From: Flavobacteriales bacterium
GTDB taxonomy: Bacteria > Bacteroidota > Bacteroidia > Flavobacteriales > Flavobacteriaceae
Direction of reading: 5' to 3'
Assembly: GCA_026985675.1 (NCBI GenBank)
Contig: JALSPZ010000158.1
Span: 1-38,261, forward strand
Length of the DNA stretch: 38,261 nt
Part shown: piece by piece, positions 17,986 to 26,279 of the stretch
Position numbering within the stretch: position 1 is the stretch's first letter
Layout of the letters: every line of letters starts with the position of its first letter
The notes under the pieces: generated by a model
Databases searched by the model: none
Told to the model about the DNA's origin: nothing
What the model saw: only the letters and a program-made list of their open reading frames with translations
Program-made: the position numbers and the translations under genes

Positions 17986-18909
17986 ATGAAAAAAATTAAT
18001 CCCAAGCTCATTCTAAAAGCTATGGCAATGGGAGCTGCCAATGTTATACCCGGAGTTTCAGGCGGAACCATAGCATTAATTACCGGAATTTACGAAGATT
18101 TGATAAATTCCTTAAAATCATTTGATTTACATGCTTTTAAATTGCTTATTAAATTTAAATGGAATGACTTTGTAAAATACACAAATTTTTATTTTCTATT
18201 GCAGATCTTTATTGGATTGGGCATAGCTGTAGTCAGTCTTGCCAAACTTTTCAAATTTCTTTTTGACAATTATCCCGTGTATATTTGGGCTTACTTTTTC
18301 GGATTAGTATTGGCTTCAGTATATTTTGTAGGCAAAACCGTTCACAAATGGTCAATGAGTGCTATTTTTGCTTTTATTATAGGTTTGGTAATTGCCGTTG
18401 TTGTTACCGTCTTGCATCCCGCAGGTGAAAATGACAGTCCCATCTATCTTTTTTTGAATGGAATCATTGCAATAATAAGCATGATTTTACCCGGTTTATC
18501 CGGCTCTTTTGTTCTGATTTTATTAGGAAATTACAGATTGGTAGCCATTGATGCCATTAATCATTTGGATTTAAAAATTCTTATTCCTTTTGCTTTGGGA
18601 GCCATCATTGGAATTGTGGCGTTTTCCCATGTTCTTTCTTGGCTTTTTAAAAAATACAAAGATCAAACTATAGCGTTGATGACCGGTTTTATTCTGGGAT
18701 CATTAAGTATTTTATGGCCTTGGAAAAAAGCGGTATATTTAATGGAAAATGGAAAATATCTCACTAAACACGGAAGAAAAATTATTGCTTATTACGAGCA
18801 GGTTTTACCTCAAAATTTTAATCAGGAATTTCTTATAGTTCTAATTTTGATTATTATCGGAATATGGAGCATTTTTATTCTTGAAAAAAAGAGTCAAATC
18901 AAAAACTAA
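17986..18909 (+). CDS. DUF368 (PopT-type) polyprenyl-phosphate transporter
   Basis: 307 residues, about eight to nine membrane spans. The diagnostic N-terminal motif M-G-A-A-N-V-I-P-G-V-S-G-G-T-I-A-L-I-T-G is present, and an echo of it occurs later (I-L-P-G-L-S-G-S-F). ATG 17986 is taken, one base after the TPR stop; the GTG at 17974 overlaps that gene. DUF368 proteins have been shown in other bacteria to recycle undecaprenyl phosphate across the inner membrane for cell-wall and surface-glycan synthesis. The role here is inferred from family. Confidence 0.88.
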   Translation: MKKINPKLILKAMAMGAANVIPGVSGGTIALITGIYEDLINSLKSFDLHAFKLLIKFKWNDFVKYTNFYFLLQIFIGLGIAVVSLAKLFKFLFDNYPVYIWAYFFGLVLASVYFVGKTVHKWSMSAIFAFIIGLVIAVVVTVLHPAGENDSPIYLFLNGIIAIISMILPGLSGSFVLILLGNYRLVAIDAINHLDLKILIPFALGAIIGIVAFSHVLSWLFKKYKDQTIALMTGFILGSLSILWPWKKAVYLMENGKYLTKHGRKIIAYYEQVLPQNFNQEFLIVLILIIIGIWSIFILEKKSQIKN

Positions 18910-18916
18910 TTGAGAT

Positions 18917-19504
18917 ATGTTGGGACTTAAAGCTACTACTCCAACCAGCTGGGCTAAATTGGTAAAAGAAAACTTAGATATTTTTCTTACCGACCACGCA
19001 TATAATGAAATGAAAGCTGCACAATCTGCAATGGCTGTAATCAATCACCAACCCGGCAACGAAGAATTTGTTAAAACTATGTCCGCACTCGCAATTGAAG
19101 AAATGCAACATTTTGAAATGGTATATGAACAAATTCAAAAGCTGAATTTTAAATTGGGCAAAGAACAAATGAACGAATACGCTATGCAATTGAGAAAATT
19201 TTTCCCGAAAACCAAAGATGAAAATCAGCGTTTTTATCAAAAACTGATGCTTTCCTCTTTAATTGAAGCACGCAGTTGCGAGCGATTTAGTGTTTTGGCA
19301 AAAATTTTGGAAAAAGATTATCCCGCATTATCACAATTCTATAAAGATTTGTTTGCTTCGGAAGCTCGTCATTATAGCGTTTTTCTTAATTATGCACGTG
19401 ATTTTGCCGGTAGAGATTTTATCGACCCCATTTGGGAAAAATTATTAACTTACGAAGCACAACTTATCCGAAATTTAGGAAAAAAACCATTGGTTCATGG
19501 CTAA
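18917..19504 (+). CDS. miaE: MiaE-family tRNA 2-methylthio-N6-isopentenyladenosine hydroxylase
   Basis: 195 residues, a ferritin-like four-helix di-iron fold. The carboxylate/His ligand patterns are visible as I-E-E-M-Q-H-F-E-M-V-Y-E, E-A-R-S-C-E-R-F and S-E-A-R-H-Y. By family knowledge it hydroxylates the isopentenyl group of ms2i6A at position 37 of certain tRNAs, using O2. It starts 7 bases after the DUF368 stop and overlaps the next gene by 8 bases. Confidence 0.85.
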   Translation: MLGLKATTPTSWAKLVKENLDIFLTDHAYNEMKAAQSAMAVINHQPGNEEFVKTMSALAIEEMQHFEMVYEQIQKLNFKLGKEQMNEYAMQLRKFFPKTKDENQRFYQKLMLSSLIEARSCERFSVLAKILEKDYPALSQFYKDLFASEARHYSVFLNYARDFAGRDFIDPIWEKLLTYEAQLIRNLGKKPLVHG

Positions 19505-20264
19505 ACCTATAAGTGTCAATATTATCGGTAGTGGAAATGTTGCCACCCATTTGCTAAGAGAATTTCTAAAACATCCGGAGATTCATATCAATCAAATTTT
19601 TGCCCGAAAACTACAAAACCTCAAAGAGTTTGAAGACGTGGCTCCTATGATAAACGATATAGATTTACTAAAACCCGCCGATATTACCATCATATCAATC
19701 ACGGATGATGCCGTAAGCGAATTTTCAAAAAAACTAAAAAATTATCGTGAACTGGTGGTGCATACTTCCGGAAGTTTGGATATTAATGACTTACAAACCG
19801 AACAAAAAGGAGTTTTTTATCCGTTCCAAACCTTTTCCAAATTAAATAAAAATATCAATTTTAAAGAAATTCCCATTCTTATAGAAGCAACAAAAAAAGA
19901 GAATCTGGAAGTATTACAAAAATTAGCAAATATTGTCTCCAATAATGTTTTGGAAATCAACTCTCAACAACGATTTCAACTGCATATTGCAGGAGTTTTG
20001 GTGGCCAATTTTGTCAATCATTTATATTATCAAGCTGGTAAATTACTGGAAAAGAATAATTTATCTTTTGATTTATTAAAACCATTAATTATGGAAACCG
20101 CCCGCAAAGTACAAAACTTATCGCCCGAAAATGCACAAACAGGACCCGCCAAGAGAAATGATAAGCTTATCATCAACAAACACCTGAAAGCTATTGAAGA
20201 TAAAAATCTAAATGAAATTTATAAACTATTGACCCGAAATATAGAAGAAACTTATAAAAAATAA
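19497..20264 (+). CDS. Rossmann-like and DUF2520 domain protein
   Basis: 255 residues. The N-terminus is a dinucleotide-binding fold (S-V-N-I-I-G-S-G-N-V-A-T-H-L), and the C-terminal half is the helical DUF2520 domain (I-A-G-V-L-V-A-N-F-V-N-H-L-Y; N-L-S-P-E-N-A-Q-T-G-P-A-K-R-N-D), which resembles the dimerisation domain of F420-dependent or ketopantoate-type reductases. Its substrate is unknown. The ATG overlaps the end of miaE by 8 bases, and the next gene is kdsC-like, an order I recall as conserved in Flavobacteriia. Confidence 0.85.
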   Translation: MAKPISVNIIGSGNVATHLLREFLKHPEIHINQIFARKLQNLKEFEDVAPMINDIDLLKPADITIISITDDAVSEFSKKLKNYRELVVHTSGSLDINDLQTEQKGVFYPFQTFSKLNKNINFKEIPILIEATKKENLEVLQKLANIVSNNVLEINSQQRFQLHIAGVLVANFVNHLYYQAGKLLEKNNLSFDLLKPLIMETARKVQNLSPENAQTGPAKRNDKLIINKHLKAIEDKNLNEIYKLLTRNIEETYKK

Positions 20265-20319
20265 AATCCATTCATTTCAAATAGAATGCATTGCCCTATC
20301 AATTATTATCTTTTTTCCA

Positions 20320-20327
20320 TATTTTTG
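20320..20327 (+). promoter_or_regulatory. -7 element (TATTTTTG) before the KdsC-like gene
   Basis: TATTTTTG, a TAnnTTTG match 20 bases before ATG 20348, in an 83-base gap. The nearest TTG (20291) is too far upstream (26 bases), so the -33 part is unsupported. Confidence 0.4.
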
Positions 20328-20347
20328 TCAAATAAATCAGTTAATCA

Positions 20348-20899
20348 ATGAAAAAAAACAATCTGGAAAATTCTTATAAAAAAAAACTCAACAATATTAC
20401 TACTTTTATTTTTGATATTGACGGAGTGCTTACCGATGGTAAAGTATATATCACGGATTCGGGAAATCTAATACGTTCGATGCATACCAAAGATGGTTTT
20501 GCAATAAAAACCGCTATCAAAAAAGGTTATCTGGTTGCAATTATTTCCGGCGCACAAGATGAAAATGTGGTCAAAAGGTTATCCTATCTAAAAATTCCCG
20601 AAATCCATATCAAAATTGATAACAAACTGGAAACTTACAAAAAATTAACAAAAAAATACCACCTAAAACCCGAAAATGTTTTATATATGGGCGACGATAT
20701 TCCCGATATTCCCCTACTGAAAAACGTAGGACTTTCGGTTGCTCCCAATGATGCCGTCCAAGAAGTTTTGGATATTGTGGATTATATTTCTCCCAGAAAA
20801 GGCGGAGATACTTGTGTCAGAGATATAATTGAGCAAGTACTTCGTGTGCAAGGAAAATGGAAATTTGATACCGATGACACATCCGTTAGCTCTAATTGA
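20348..20899 (+). CDS. KdsC-like HAD-IIIA phosphatase
   Basis: 183 residues. HAD motif I is F-D-I-D-G-V-L-T-D-G (both Asp present), motif II is I-I-S-G-A, and motif IV is M-G-D-D-I-P-D-I-P-L. The size and the C-terminal S-P-R-K-G-G-D-T-C-V-R-D fit 3-deoxy-D-manno-octulosonate 8-phosphate phosphatase (KdsC), which releases Kdo for lipopolysaccharide. The classical KdsC has G-R after motif II where this has G-A, so another small sugar phosphate is possible. The end overlaps the UbiA gene by 26 bases. Confidence 0.8.
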   Translation: MKKNNLENSYKKKLNNITTFIFDIDGVLTDGKVYITDSGNLIRSMHTKDGFAIKTAIKKGYLVAIISGAQDENVVKRLSYLKIPEIHIKIDNKLETYKKLTKKYHLKPENVLYMGDDIPDIPLLKNVGLSVAPNDAVQEVLDIVDYISPRKGGDTCVRDIIEQVLRVQGKWKFDTDDTSVSSN

Positions 20900-21695
20900 T
20901 TTCCTCAAATTAATTCGTTGGAAAAATATCCTAATATATTGGTTTACAACAGGTTTAATATATTATAAATTTCATAAACCAACTGGCGATAATAATATTT
21001 TCTTTTATTCAATTCTGTTCTTTACGATGTTGGGAATAGCCGGAAATTTACATAATAATTATACCGATTATGACTTGGATAAATTAAAAACCGAATTTGT
21101 AGATTTTGACAAAAAACTTATCAAAAAAATATTTCTCGCTTTATATTTTCTTGATTTTATACTTATATTTTTTATTACCCCTTTTAGCCAAGGTTTATTT
21201 TTTACAATCATATTCTTGATTTTATATAATATTTTACTAAAAAAAATTGCTTTCATAGGAAATTTTACAATAGCTTTAATAACTGCTACAAGTATTCTTA
21301 TTCCGTTTATAAGTCAATCTAATTTCAAAAACAATTTGTGGATTTTCCTCTCTTTGATGATAATTATTATCACGCTGATGCGTGAATTACTTAAAGATTT
21401 TGAAGATAAAGAACCTGATAAAAAGTTCAAATATAAAACGCTTCCGGTCATTAGTTTCAAATTAAGTTATGTAACTTTGCTTATATATTTTATATTTTTC
21501 TATTGGGTGTTGATAAAATATAAAAGCCTATTTGACATTCGGGCTTATCAAATCTTTTTTATTTTTTCAGTCCTTATTTTCATTGGCACAACATTGAATT
21601 TATTTCGTAATAATTGGGAAAAAACTACACAATATATTAAAATTTTAATGTTAGCCGGAATCATATATTTTGTTTATGGAAATAATATTGGATAA
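20874..21695 (+). CDS. UbiA-family prenyltransferase (geranylgeranylglycerol-phosphate synthase-like)
   Basis: 273 residues with about eight or nine membrane spans. It opens I-D-F-L-K-L-I-R-W-K-N-I-L-I, typical of the Bacteroidetes subgroup. The first Asp-rich motif is N-N-Y-T-D-Y-D-L-D-K, the second K-D-F-E-D-K-E-P-D-K. ATG 20874 gives this start; the in-frame TTG 45 bases earlier would overlap KdsC far more. By family it transfers a polyprenyl chain to an acceptor; the geranylgeranylglycerol-phosphate assignment is by similarity only, and quinone or haem substrates are alternatives. It overlaps both neighbours (26 and 20 bases). Confidence 0.8.
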   Translation: MTHPLALIDFLKLIRWKNILIYWFTTGLIYYKFHKPTGDNNIFFYSILFFTMLGIAGNLHNNYTDYDLDKLKTEFVDFDKKLIKKIFLALYFLDFILIFFITPFSQGLFFTIIFLILYNILLKKIAFIGNFTIALITATSILIPFISQSNFKNNLWIFLSLMIIIITLMRELLKDFEDKEPDKKFKYKTLPVISFKLSYVTLLIYFIFFYWVLIKYKSLFDIRAYQIFFIFSVLIFIGTTLNLFRNNWEKTTQYIKILMLAGIIYFVYGNNIG

Positions 21696-22251
21696 AGATT
21701 TTTTTGAACAAAATACCGTAAAAGTTGCACGTTATTTGATAGGGAAATACATCTACCGGAAAACCGAATATGGAATTTTACGCGCAATGATTACCGAAAC
21801 CGAAGCATATCACGGAACAGACGACTTAGCTTGTCATTGTAGTAAGGGAAAAACACCTAGAACCGAAATAATGTTTGACGAAGCAGGAAAAATTTATATC
21901 TATCTAATATACGGAATGTATTATATGCTCAATTTCGTTACTATGCCCAAAGGATTCCCCGCTGCCGTTTTGATTAGAGGTGTTGAAAATATGGAGTTTA
22001 AAAAAACAGGAAAATCGGTTTGGGAAAAACTCCCGAACAAAACCGACGGACCCGGAAAACTTACCCGTCATTTTTCTATTGATAAAAAATTTAATCATTT
22101 ACAATTAAAACCCAAAAACGGACTTTGGGTGATAGACAAAGGCATAACAATCCCCGATAAAAATATACTTGTCTCTCCACGAATCGGTATCGATTATGCC
22201 AAAGAAAGCAAAGACTTGCCTTGGCGATTTAAGCTCAATAAAAAATCGTAA
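21676..22251 (+). CDS. DNA-3-methyladenine glycosylase (AAG/MPG family)
   Basis: 191 residues from ATG 21676; the in-frame TTG two codons earlier is less likely. The AAG pattern is clear: R-Y-L-I-G-K-Y-I, I-T-E-T-E-A-Y-H-G-x-D-D-L-A-C-H (catalytic Glu within T-E-A-Y), G-K-T-P-R-T-E-I-M-F and Y-L-I-Y-G-M-Y-Y-M-L-N-F-V-T, then D-G-P-G-K-L-T-R-H-F and S-P-R-I-G-I-D-Y-A. It removes alkylated purines in base-excision repair. It starts within the end of the UbiA gene (20-base overlap). Confidence 0.9.
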   Translation: MEIILDKDFFEQNTVKVARYLIGKYIYRKTEYGILRAMITETEAYHGTDDLACHCSKGKTPRTEIMFDEAGKIYIYLIYGMYYMLNFVTMPKGFPAAVLIRGVENMEFKKTGKSVWEKLPNKTDGPGKLTRHFSIDKKFNHLQLKPKNGLWVIDKGITIPDKNILVSPRIGIDYAKESKDLPWRFKLNKKS

Positions 22252-22282
22252 ATTAGCAGCATAAAAAAGAGTTGATATTTTA

Positions 22283-22960
22283 ATGAGAATCGTAAGTGTA
22301 AATAAGGATATCAAAATTTCAAATGCAGAAGTTATTGCAGTTGATGAAAAAGCCTTTGACAATATCTCTTTGCAAAATATCGATTATGTAATCATTAGCG
22401 GTGGCGATGGTTTATTACGACGAATCATTGAAAAAATTATAAATAAAGGTAAGAAACGTCCTACCGTTATTATTGATGCACAAGGTTCTTTTAACGTAAT
22501 TGCCAAACGTTATATGATTCCAAAATTGGAAAAAGTTTTACAAAAATTGGAAAACAATGGAGCCCTACAAAAGAGAAATCTGGATGTATATCGCTTAAAC
22601 AATCATATATTTTTATTTTCTGCAGGTAATCTTACCGATGCCTTACACATACATTTATCCGAAATTCTGCGAGTGGGTATTCTCAAAAAAGGTGCCTTGC
22701 GCTATTTAATTTCCGGTATTTTCGTTTTGCCCATTACTATTCTTACTTTTCCTTTTTTAATTTTTTCCAAAAAAAGATTTTTTATTTTTACACCTTTTAA
22801 ACTGATAAATTTCAAAAATCATTATACCAAAATAGAACAATTGCGTTTTGATATCCAAAATGAATACAATATTTTGGAAATAGATGGCGATTTGGTTATC
22901 TTGCAAGAACGTTTCATCGATATAAAAAAACTGGATGAAATTGAAATTGTGGTGAAATAA
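22283..22960 (+). CDS. Diacylglycerol kinase-like (DAGKc) protein
   Basis: 225 residues. The ATP-binding signature is I-I-S-G-G-D-G-L-L-R-R-I-I, followed by G-S-F-N-V-I-A-K in place of the usual G-T-x-N-x-x-A, a D-V-Y-R-L-N-N strand, and a C-terminal L-E-I-D-G-D. At 225 residues it is shorter than the ~290 of typical DAGK/sphingosine-kinase-like enzymes: the N-terminal phosphate-loop strand appears reduced. It probably phosphorylates a lipid, but the changed motifs (G-D-G-L for G-D-G-T) leave activity uncertain. Confidence 0.7.
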   Translation: MRIVSVNKDIKISNAEVIAVDEKAFDNISLQNIDYVIISGGDGLLRRIIEKIINKGKKRPTVIIDAQGSFNVIAKRYMIPKLEKVLQKLENNGALQKRNLDVYRLNNHIFLFSAGNLTDALHIHLSEILRVGILKKGALRYLISGIFVLPITILTFPFLIFSKKRFFIFTPFKLINFKNHYTKIEQLRFDIQNEYNILEIDGDLVILQERFIDIKKLDEIEIVVK

Positions 22961-22997
22961 TTCTTATCTTTATTCCATCTTTTAAACGAATGTTCAA

Positions 22998-23477
22998 ATG
23001 AAAAAGATATTTTTTTTATTAATGGCAATTACTTTTTCCTTTTTTGGATTTAAAGCACATGATACCAAGACTCATCCCATTATTACTACATTGACGGTTA
23101 AAAAACAAATTAACGGAAAACAACTACTAAAACAAAGATGTTTTGTATGTCATTCGGAAACTCCCGGTTATCAGAAAGATATGATGGCTCCGCCTATGAA
23201 AGGAGTTCTGATGCATTACAAAAAAGCTTATCCCAATAAAAAAGACTTTATAAAAGCAATAACCAAATGGGTTCGGAAACCGGATGCTTCCCAAAGTCTT
23301 ATGCCCGATGCAATAAAAAAATTCAAATTAATGCCTCCGCTACCTTATCCTGAAATTGAATTGAAAGCTATTGCCCAATCACTTTACGATTTTCAATTTT
23401 CAATTCCCGGCAAACATAAAATGATGAAAAGAAAAAAACATTCAACAAGATGTGGAAATAATAAATGTGGAAAATAA
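22998..23477 (+). CDS. Small secreted c-type cytochrome
   Basis: 159 residues. Signal peptide M-K-K-I-F-F-L-L-M-A-I-T-F-S-F-F-G-F-K-A. One haem-c site, C48-F-V-C51-H52, with candidate axial methionines in D-M-M-A-P-P-M-K-G and L-M-P-D-A. The C-terminus is basic and contains K-H-S-T-R-C152-G-N-N-K-C157-G-K, two extra cysteines outside the haem site. A periplasmic electron carrier is likely; redox partners are not visible nearby except the quinone-linked genes 7 kb away. The ZIP transporter follows after 35 bases but has its own -7 element. Confidence 0.82.
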   Translation: MKKIFFLLMAITFSFFGFKAHDTKTHPIITTLTVKKQINGKQLLKQRCFVCHSETPGYQKDMMAPPMKGVLMHYKKAYPNKKDFIKAITKWVRKPDASQSLMPDAIKKFKLMPPLPYPEIELKAIAQSLYDFQFSIPGKHKMMKRKKHSTRCGNNKCGK

Positions 23478-23485
23478 TAAATAGT

Positions 23486-23493
23486 TATTTTTG
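23486..23493 (+). promoter_or_regulatory. -7 element (TATTTTTG) before the ZIP transporter gene
   Basis: TATTTTTG, a TAnnTTTG match 19 bases before ATG 23513, in the 35-base gap after the cytochrome gene. No clear -33 TTG. Confidence 0.4.
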
Positions 23494-23512
23494 TTAAATT
23501 AATTCATTTTGT

Positions 23513-24271
23513 ATGAGAGAAGATGTATTACAAGTTTTTTTATATGCACTTATTACAGCGGTAGCGACAGGATTAGGTGCTTTGCCTTTTATATTTATTA
23601 AAAAAATAACTCCCAAAGTAATGGGCTATTCTAATGCAATTGCGGCAGGATTAATGACCGGTGCCAGTATTGGTTTAATTTTAGAAGGAATTGAAAATAG
23701 CTACCCCAAAACTATTTTGGGAATGATAATTGGAGTTATCGCTATAATTATCTCCGGTATTTTTATAGAAAAACTCAACAATTACCCCCAAGAATCACCG
23801 GATTTTTTAATAAATAAAAAAAATTTTTTTAAAGATATCAAAGGAGCTTTATTGATTATCATTGTTATGACTGCACATTCAGCTGCCGAAGGCATTGGTT
23901 TGGGAACTTCTTTCGGGGGGACTTTCAAATTTGGTCTGATGATGACCATTGCCATTGCCATACATAATATTCCGGAAGGTCTTGCTATCAGTGCATCTTT
24001 GGTTGGCAAAGGTGTCCCTTGGTGGAAAGCTTCATTATGGAGTATTTTTACTTCGCTTCCCCAACCTATTTTTGCTGTTCCTGCTTATATGTTTGTTTCT
24101 ACAATGAAATCTTATATGCCCATAGGATTAGGATTTGCCGCCGGTGCCATGTTTTGGGTCGTTTTTTCGGATATAGTTCCCGAATCACAAGAAAATATTT
24201 CCCGAAGTAACGCTGCAACTATAATTGTTTTGGGGATGATTGCCATGTTATATTTGCAATATATTTTATAA
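23513..24271 (+). CDS. ZIP family divalent metal transporter
   Basis: 252 residues, about eight membrane spans. The metal-binding helices are recognisable: M-T-A-H-S-A-A-E-G-I-G-L-G and A-I-H-N-I-P-E-G-L-A-I-S, with the ZIP signature H-N-I-P-E-G. ZIP proteins bring Zn2+, Fe2+ or Mn2+ into the cytoplasm; the metal cannot be chosen from sequence. It starts 35 bases after the cytochrome gene and is followed 15 bases later by the deacetylase-like gene. Confidence 0.9.
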   Translation: MREDVLQVFLYALITAVATGLGALPFIFIKKITPKVMGYSNAIAAGLMTGASIGLILEGIENSYPKTILGMIIGVIAIIISGIFIEKLNNYPQESPDFLINKKNFFKDIKGALLIIIVMTAHSAAEGIGLGTSFGGTFKFGLMMTIAIAIHNIPEGLAISASLVGKGVPWWKASLWSIFTSLPQPIFAVPAYMFVSTMKSYMPIGLGFAAGAMFWVVFSDIVPESQENISRSNAATIIVLGMIAMLYLQYIL

Positions 24272-24286
24272 ATACAATTTTTTAAG

Positions 24287-25597
24287 ATGATTTTGGTCTA
24301 TACAAATAAGGTTACTCCACGTACAAACTATATTTTTCGACATATTTTTAATCATATTTTATTGACGGAATTTAAATTCACAACTAAAATAGAAGAATTC
24401 ATTGCATATAACGGAACAAAATTTTCTTATGCTCCACAAGCTCTTGGAAATGAATTTCATATTACTCCTCATCCGTTACTTTTTCAACAAGGTATCAAAC
24501 CACAGGAAATTAAATTCAATTTCTGGGAAGATTTACCCGTATTTTTTCAAACACACGATTCCGAAATCCCGTTTGATATTTTTGCCGCCATTTTTTTTCT
24601 ACTCTCCCGATATGAAGAATATCTCCCCCATAAAACGGACGAACACGGACGCTATCATTACAACAATAGTATATTGAACTTGCAAGGAATCCTCAATCAA
24701 CCGATTGTTGAATTGTGGGTCGAAAAATTCAAAAAAGCCATTCTGGAAAAATTTCCCGAAACTTCATTCAAAAAAAGAAAATTTGTATTTGAACCGGTTA
24801 TCAATGTCAGTATGGCAAGATTGTTCAAAAACAAATCGTTTTTGCGACATTTTTCAGGGAGTATCCGTGAGTTGTTTACTTTGAAATGGAAATTATTCAG
24901 TTTACGGCAAAAAACTTATTTTGGAAAATCAATCGATACTTATGATACATTTCATAAAATAATCCAATTAAAAAAGCAATATAATCATCCGTTGAGTTTT
25001 TTTCATCTTTTACATAAATATTCACAATTCGATCATAATATCTCGCCCAATAACACAACTTATCAAAACCAAATAAAATGTCTTGCCGATTATGCAGAAA
25101 CCGGTATATTAACTTCCTATTACAGCATGAATGACGAAAAACAAATCAAATCGGAAGTTGATTTATTGGAACAAATTATTCATAAACCCGTAAAAAAAGT
25201 AAGGGCGCATTTTAATCGTATCAGGATTCCCGAAACATATCGCTATTTTATTGAAGCGGGTTTAACACAAGATTATTCTATGGGATATAATCACAAAATC
25301 GGTTTTCGAGCCGGTACTTCCATTCCGTTTTACTTCTATGATATTAAAAATGAAACTTTAACCGACTTGAAAGTATTTCCTACAACAATCTCGGATATTA
25401 TGTTGCGTTACCAATATTATCTTTCCGCTGAAAAAGCTTTAAAAATTATGATTGAACAAGGAAAAATCATAAGAAAAGTCGGAGGAAATTTCCATCCTGT
25501 TTTTCATAATTTTATTCTTTCGGATTTACGACATTGGAAAAATTGGAACAAACTTTATATTGAAACCGTTAAACATTTTGCTACTGATGATCACTAA
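24287..25597 (+). CDS. Polysaccharide deacetylase-like protein (DUF7033-type), possibly inactive
   Basis: 436 residues, overall alike to the Bacteroidetes family with an N-terminal DUF7033 region (D-I-F-A-A-I-F-F-L-L-S-R-Y-E-E-Y) and a C-terminal NodB-like barrel (D-Y-S-M-G-Y...G-F-R-A-G-T-S-I-P-F-Y-F-Y-D). In the barrel's first strand the family usually carries Asp, while here it reads E-P-V-I-N173-V-S-M-A-R. The H-F-N-R segment that may carry a metal-binding His is kept (V-R-A-H-F-N-R). By family it would act on a surface glycan. The Asn substitution suggests loss of, or change in, catalysis; that comparison is from memory, not an alignment. Its end overlaps the next gene by 11 bases. Confidence 0.75.
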   Translation: MILVYTNKVTPRTNYIFRHIFNHILLTEFKFTTKIEEFIAYNGTKFSYAPQALGNEFHITPHPLLFQQGIKPQEIKFNFWEDLPVFFQTHDSEIPFDIFAAIFFLLSRYEEYLPHKTDEHGRYHYNNSILNLQGILNQPIVELWVEKFKKAILEKFPETSFKKRKFVFEPVINVSMARLFKNKSFLRHFSGSIRELFTLKWKLFSLRQKTYFGKSIDTYDTFHKIIQLKKQYNHPLSFFHLLHKYSQFDHNISPNNTTYQNQIKCLADYAETGILTSYYSMNDEKQIKSEVDLLEQIIHKPVKKVRAHFNRIRIPETYRYFIEAGLTQDYSMGYNHKIGFRAGTSIPFYFYDIKNETLTDLKVFPTTISDIMLRYQYYLSAEKALKIMIEQGKIIRKVGGNFHPVFHNFILSDLRHWKNWNKLYIETVKHFATDDH

Positions 25598-26279
25598 AAC
25601 AACCGATATTTTTTTTGATTTGGACCATACACTTTGGGATTTTGACAAAAATTCTAAAAATGCTTTTAAAAAACTTCTAAAAGAAAACAATTTACCCGTT
25701 AGCATTGAAAATTTTTTGACAATTTACGAGCCCATCAACAAAAAATATTGGGAGGAATATTCCCAAGGAATAAAAACCAAAGCAGAAGTAAAAATCAGAC
25801 GTTTGACAGACACCTTCGATGTTTTAAATATTAAAGTAAATCCAAAGTTTATAGAATATTTTGCCGATGCTTATCTGAATTATCTCAAAGAAGAAAAACA
25901 ATTGATGCCCGGAACTATTGAAATTCTCGAATACTTGCAAAATAAGTATCGTTTACACATTTTGACCAACGGATTTATTGAAATTCAAGAAAGAAAAGTT
26001 CATAATTCCGGTTTAAACAAATATTTTAAAAGCATAATTTCGTCTGAAGAAATCAATAAACAAAAGCCACACCCCGAAGTTTTTAATTATGCATTACAAA
26101 AAGCCGGCACTTATGCTCACAAAAGTATAATGATTGGAGACAACCTTAAAAGTGATGTGTTAGGTGCAAGAAATGTAGGGATGCAAGCTATCCATTACGA
26201 CCCCTTCAATATCAATACTATTGACAAAAAAATCATACCGAAAGTCAATCATCTATTGGAATTGAAAGAGATTTTATGA
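25587..26279 (+). CDS. YjjG-family HAD nucleotidase
   Basis: 230 residues from ATG 25587, which lies 11 bases inside the previous gene; the in-frame TTG at 25560 is rejected. HAD motif I is F-F-D-L-D-H-T-L-W-D-F (nucleophile and acid/base Asp), motif II I-L-T-N-G-F, motif III Lys in N-K-Q-K-P-H-P, motif IV I-G-D-N-L-K-S-D-V. The D-H-T-L-W-D-F form is typical of YjjG pyrimidine 5'-nucleotidases, which clear non-canonical nucleotides. It converges with the aminotransferase; the two reading frames overlap by 6 bases at their stops. Confidence 0.88.
   Translation: MITKTTDIFFDLDHTLWDFDKNSKNAFKKLLKENNLPVSIENFLTIYEPINKKYWEEYSQGIKTKAEVKIRRLTDTFDVLNIKVNPKFIEYFADAYLNYLKEEKQLMPGTIEILEYLQNKYRLHILTNGFIEIQERKVHNSGLNKYFKSIISSEEINKQKPHPEVFNYALQKAGTYAHKSIMIGDNLKSDVLGARNVGMQAIHYDPFNINTIDKKIIPKVNHLLELKEIL

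Noticed and set aside
20829-20873. N-terminal extension of the UbiA gene from an in-frame TTG
   Set aside because: It would overlap the KdsC-like gene by 71 bases and adds polar residues before the typical family start; ATG 20874 fits better.
21587-21602. TGGCAC...TTGAA as another sigma-54 site
   Set aside because: Spacing between the two halves is one base short and it lies in the coding region of the UbiA gene.
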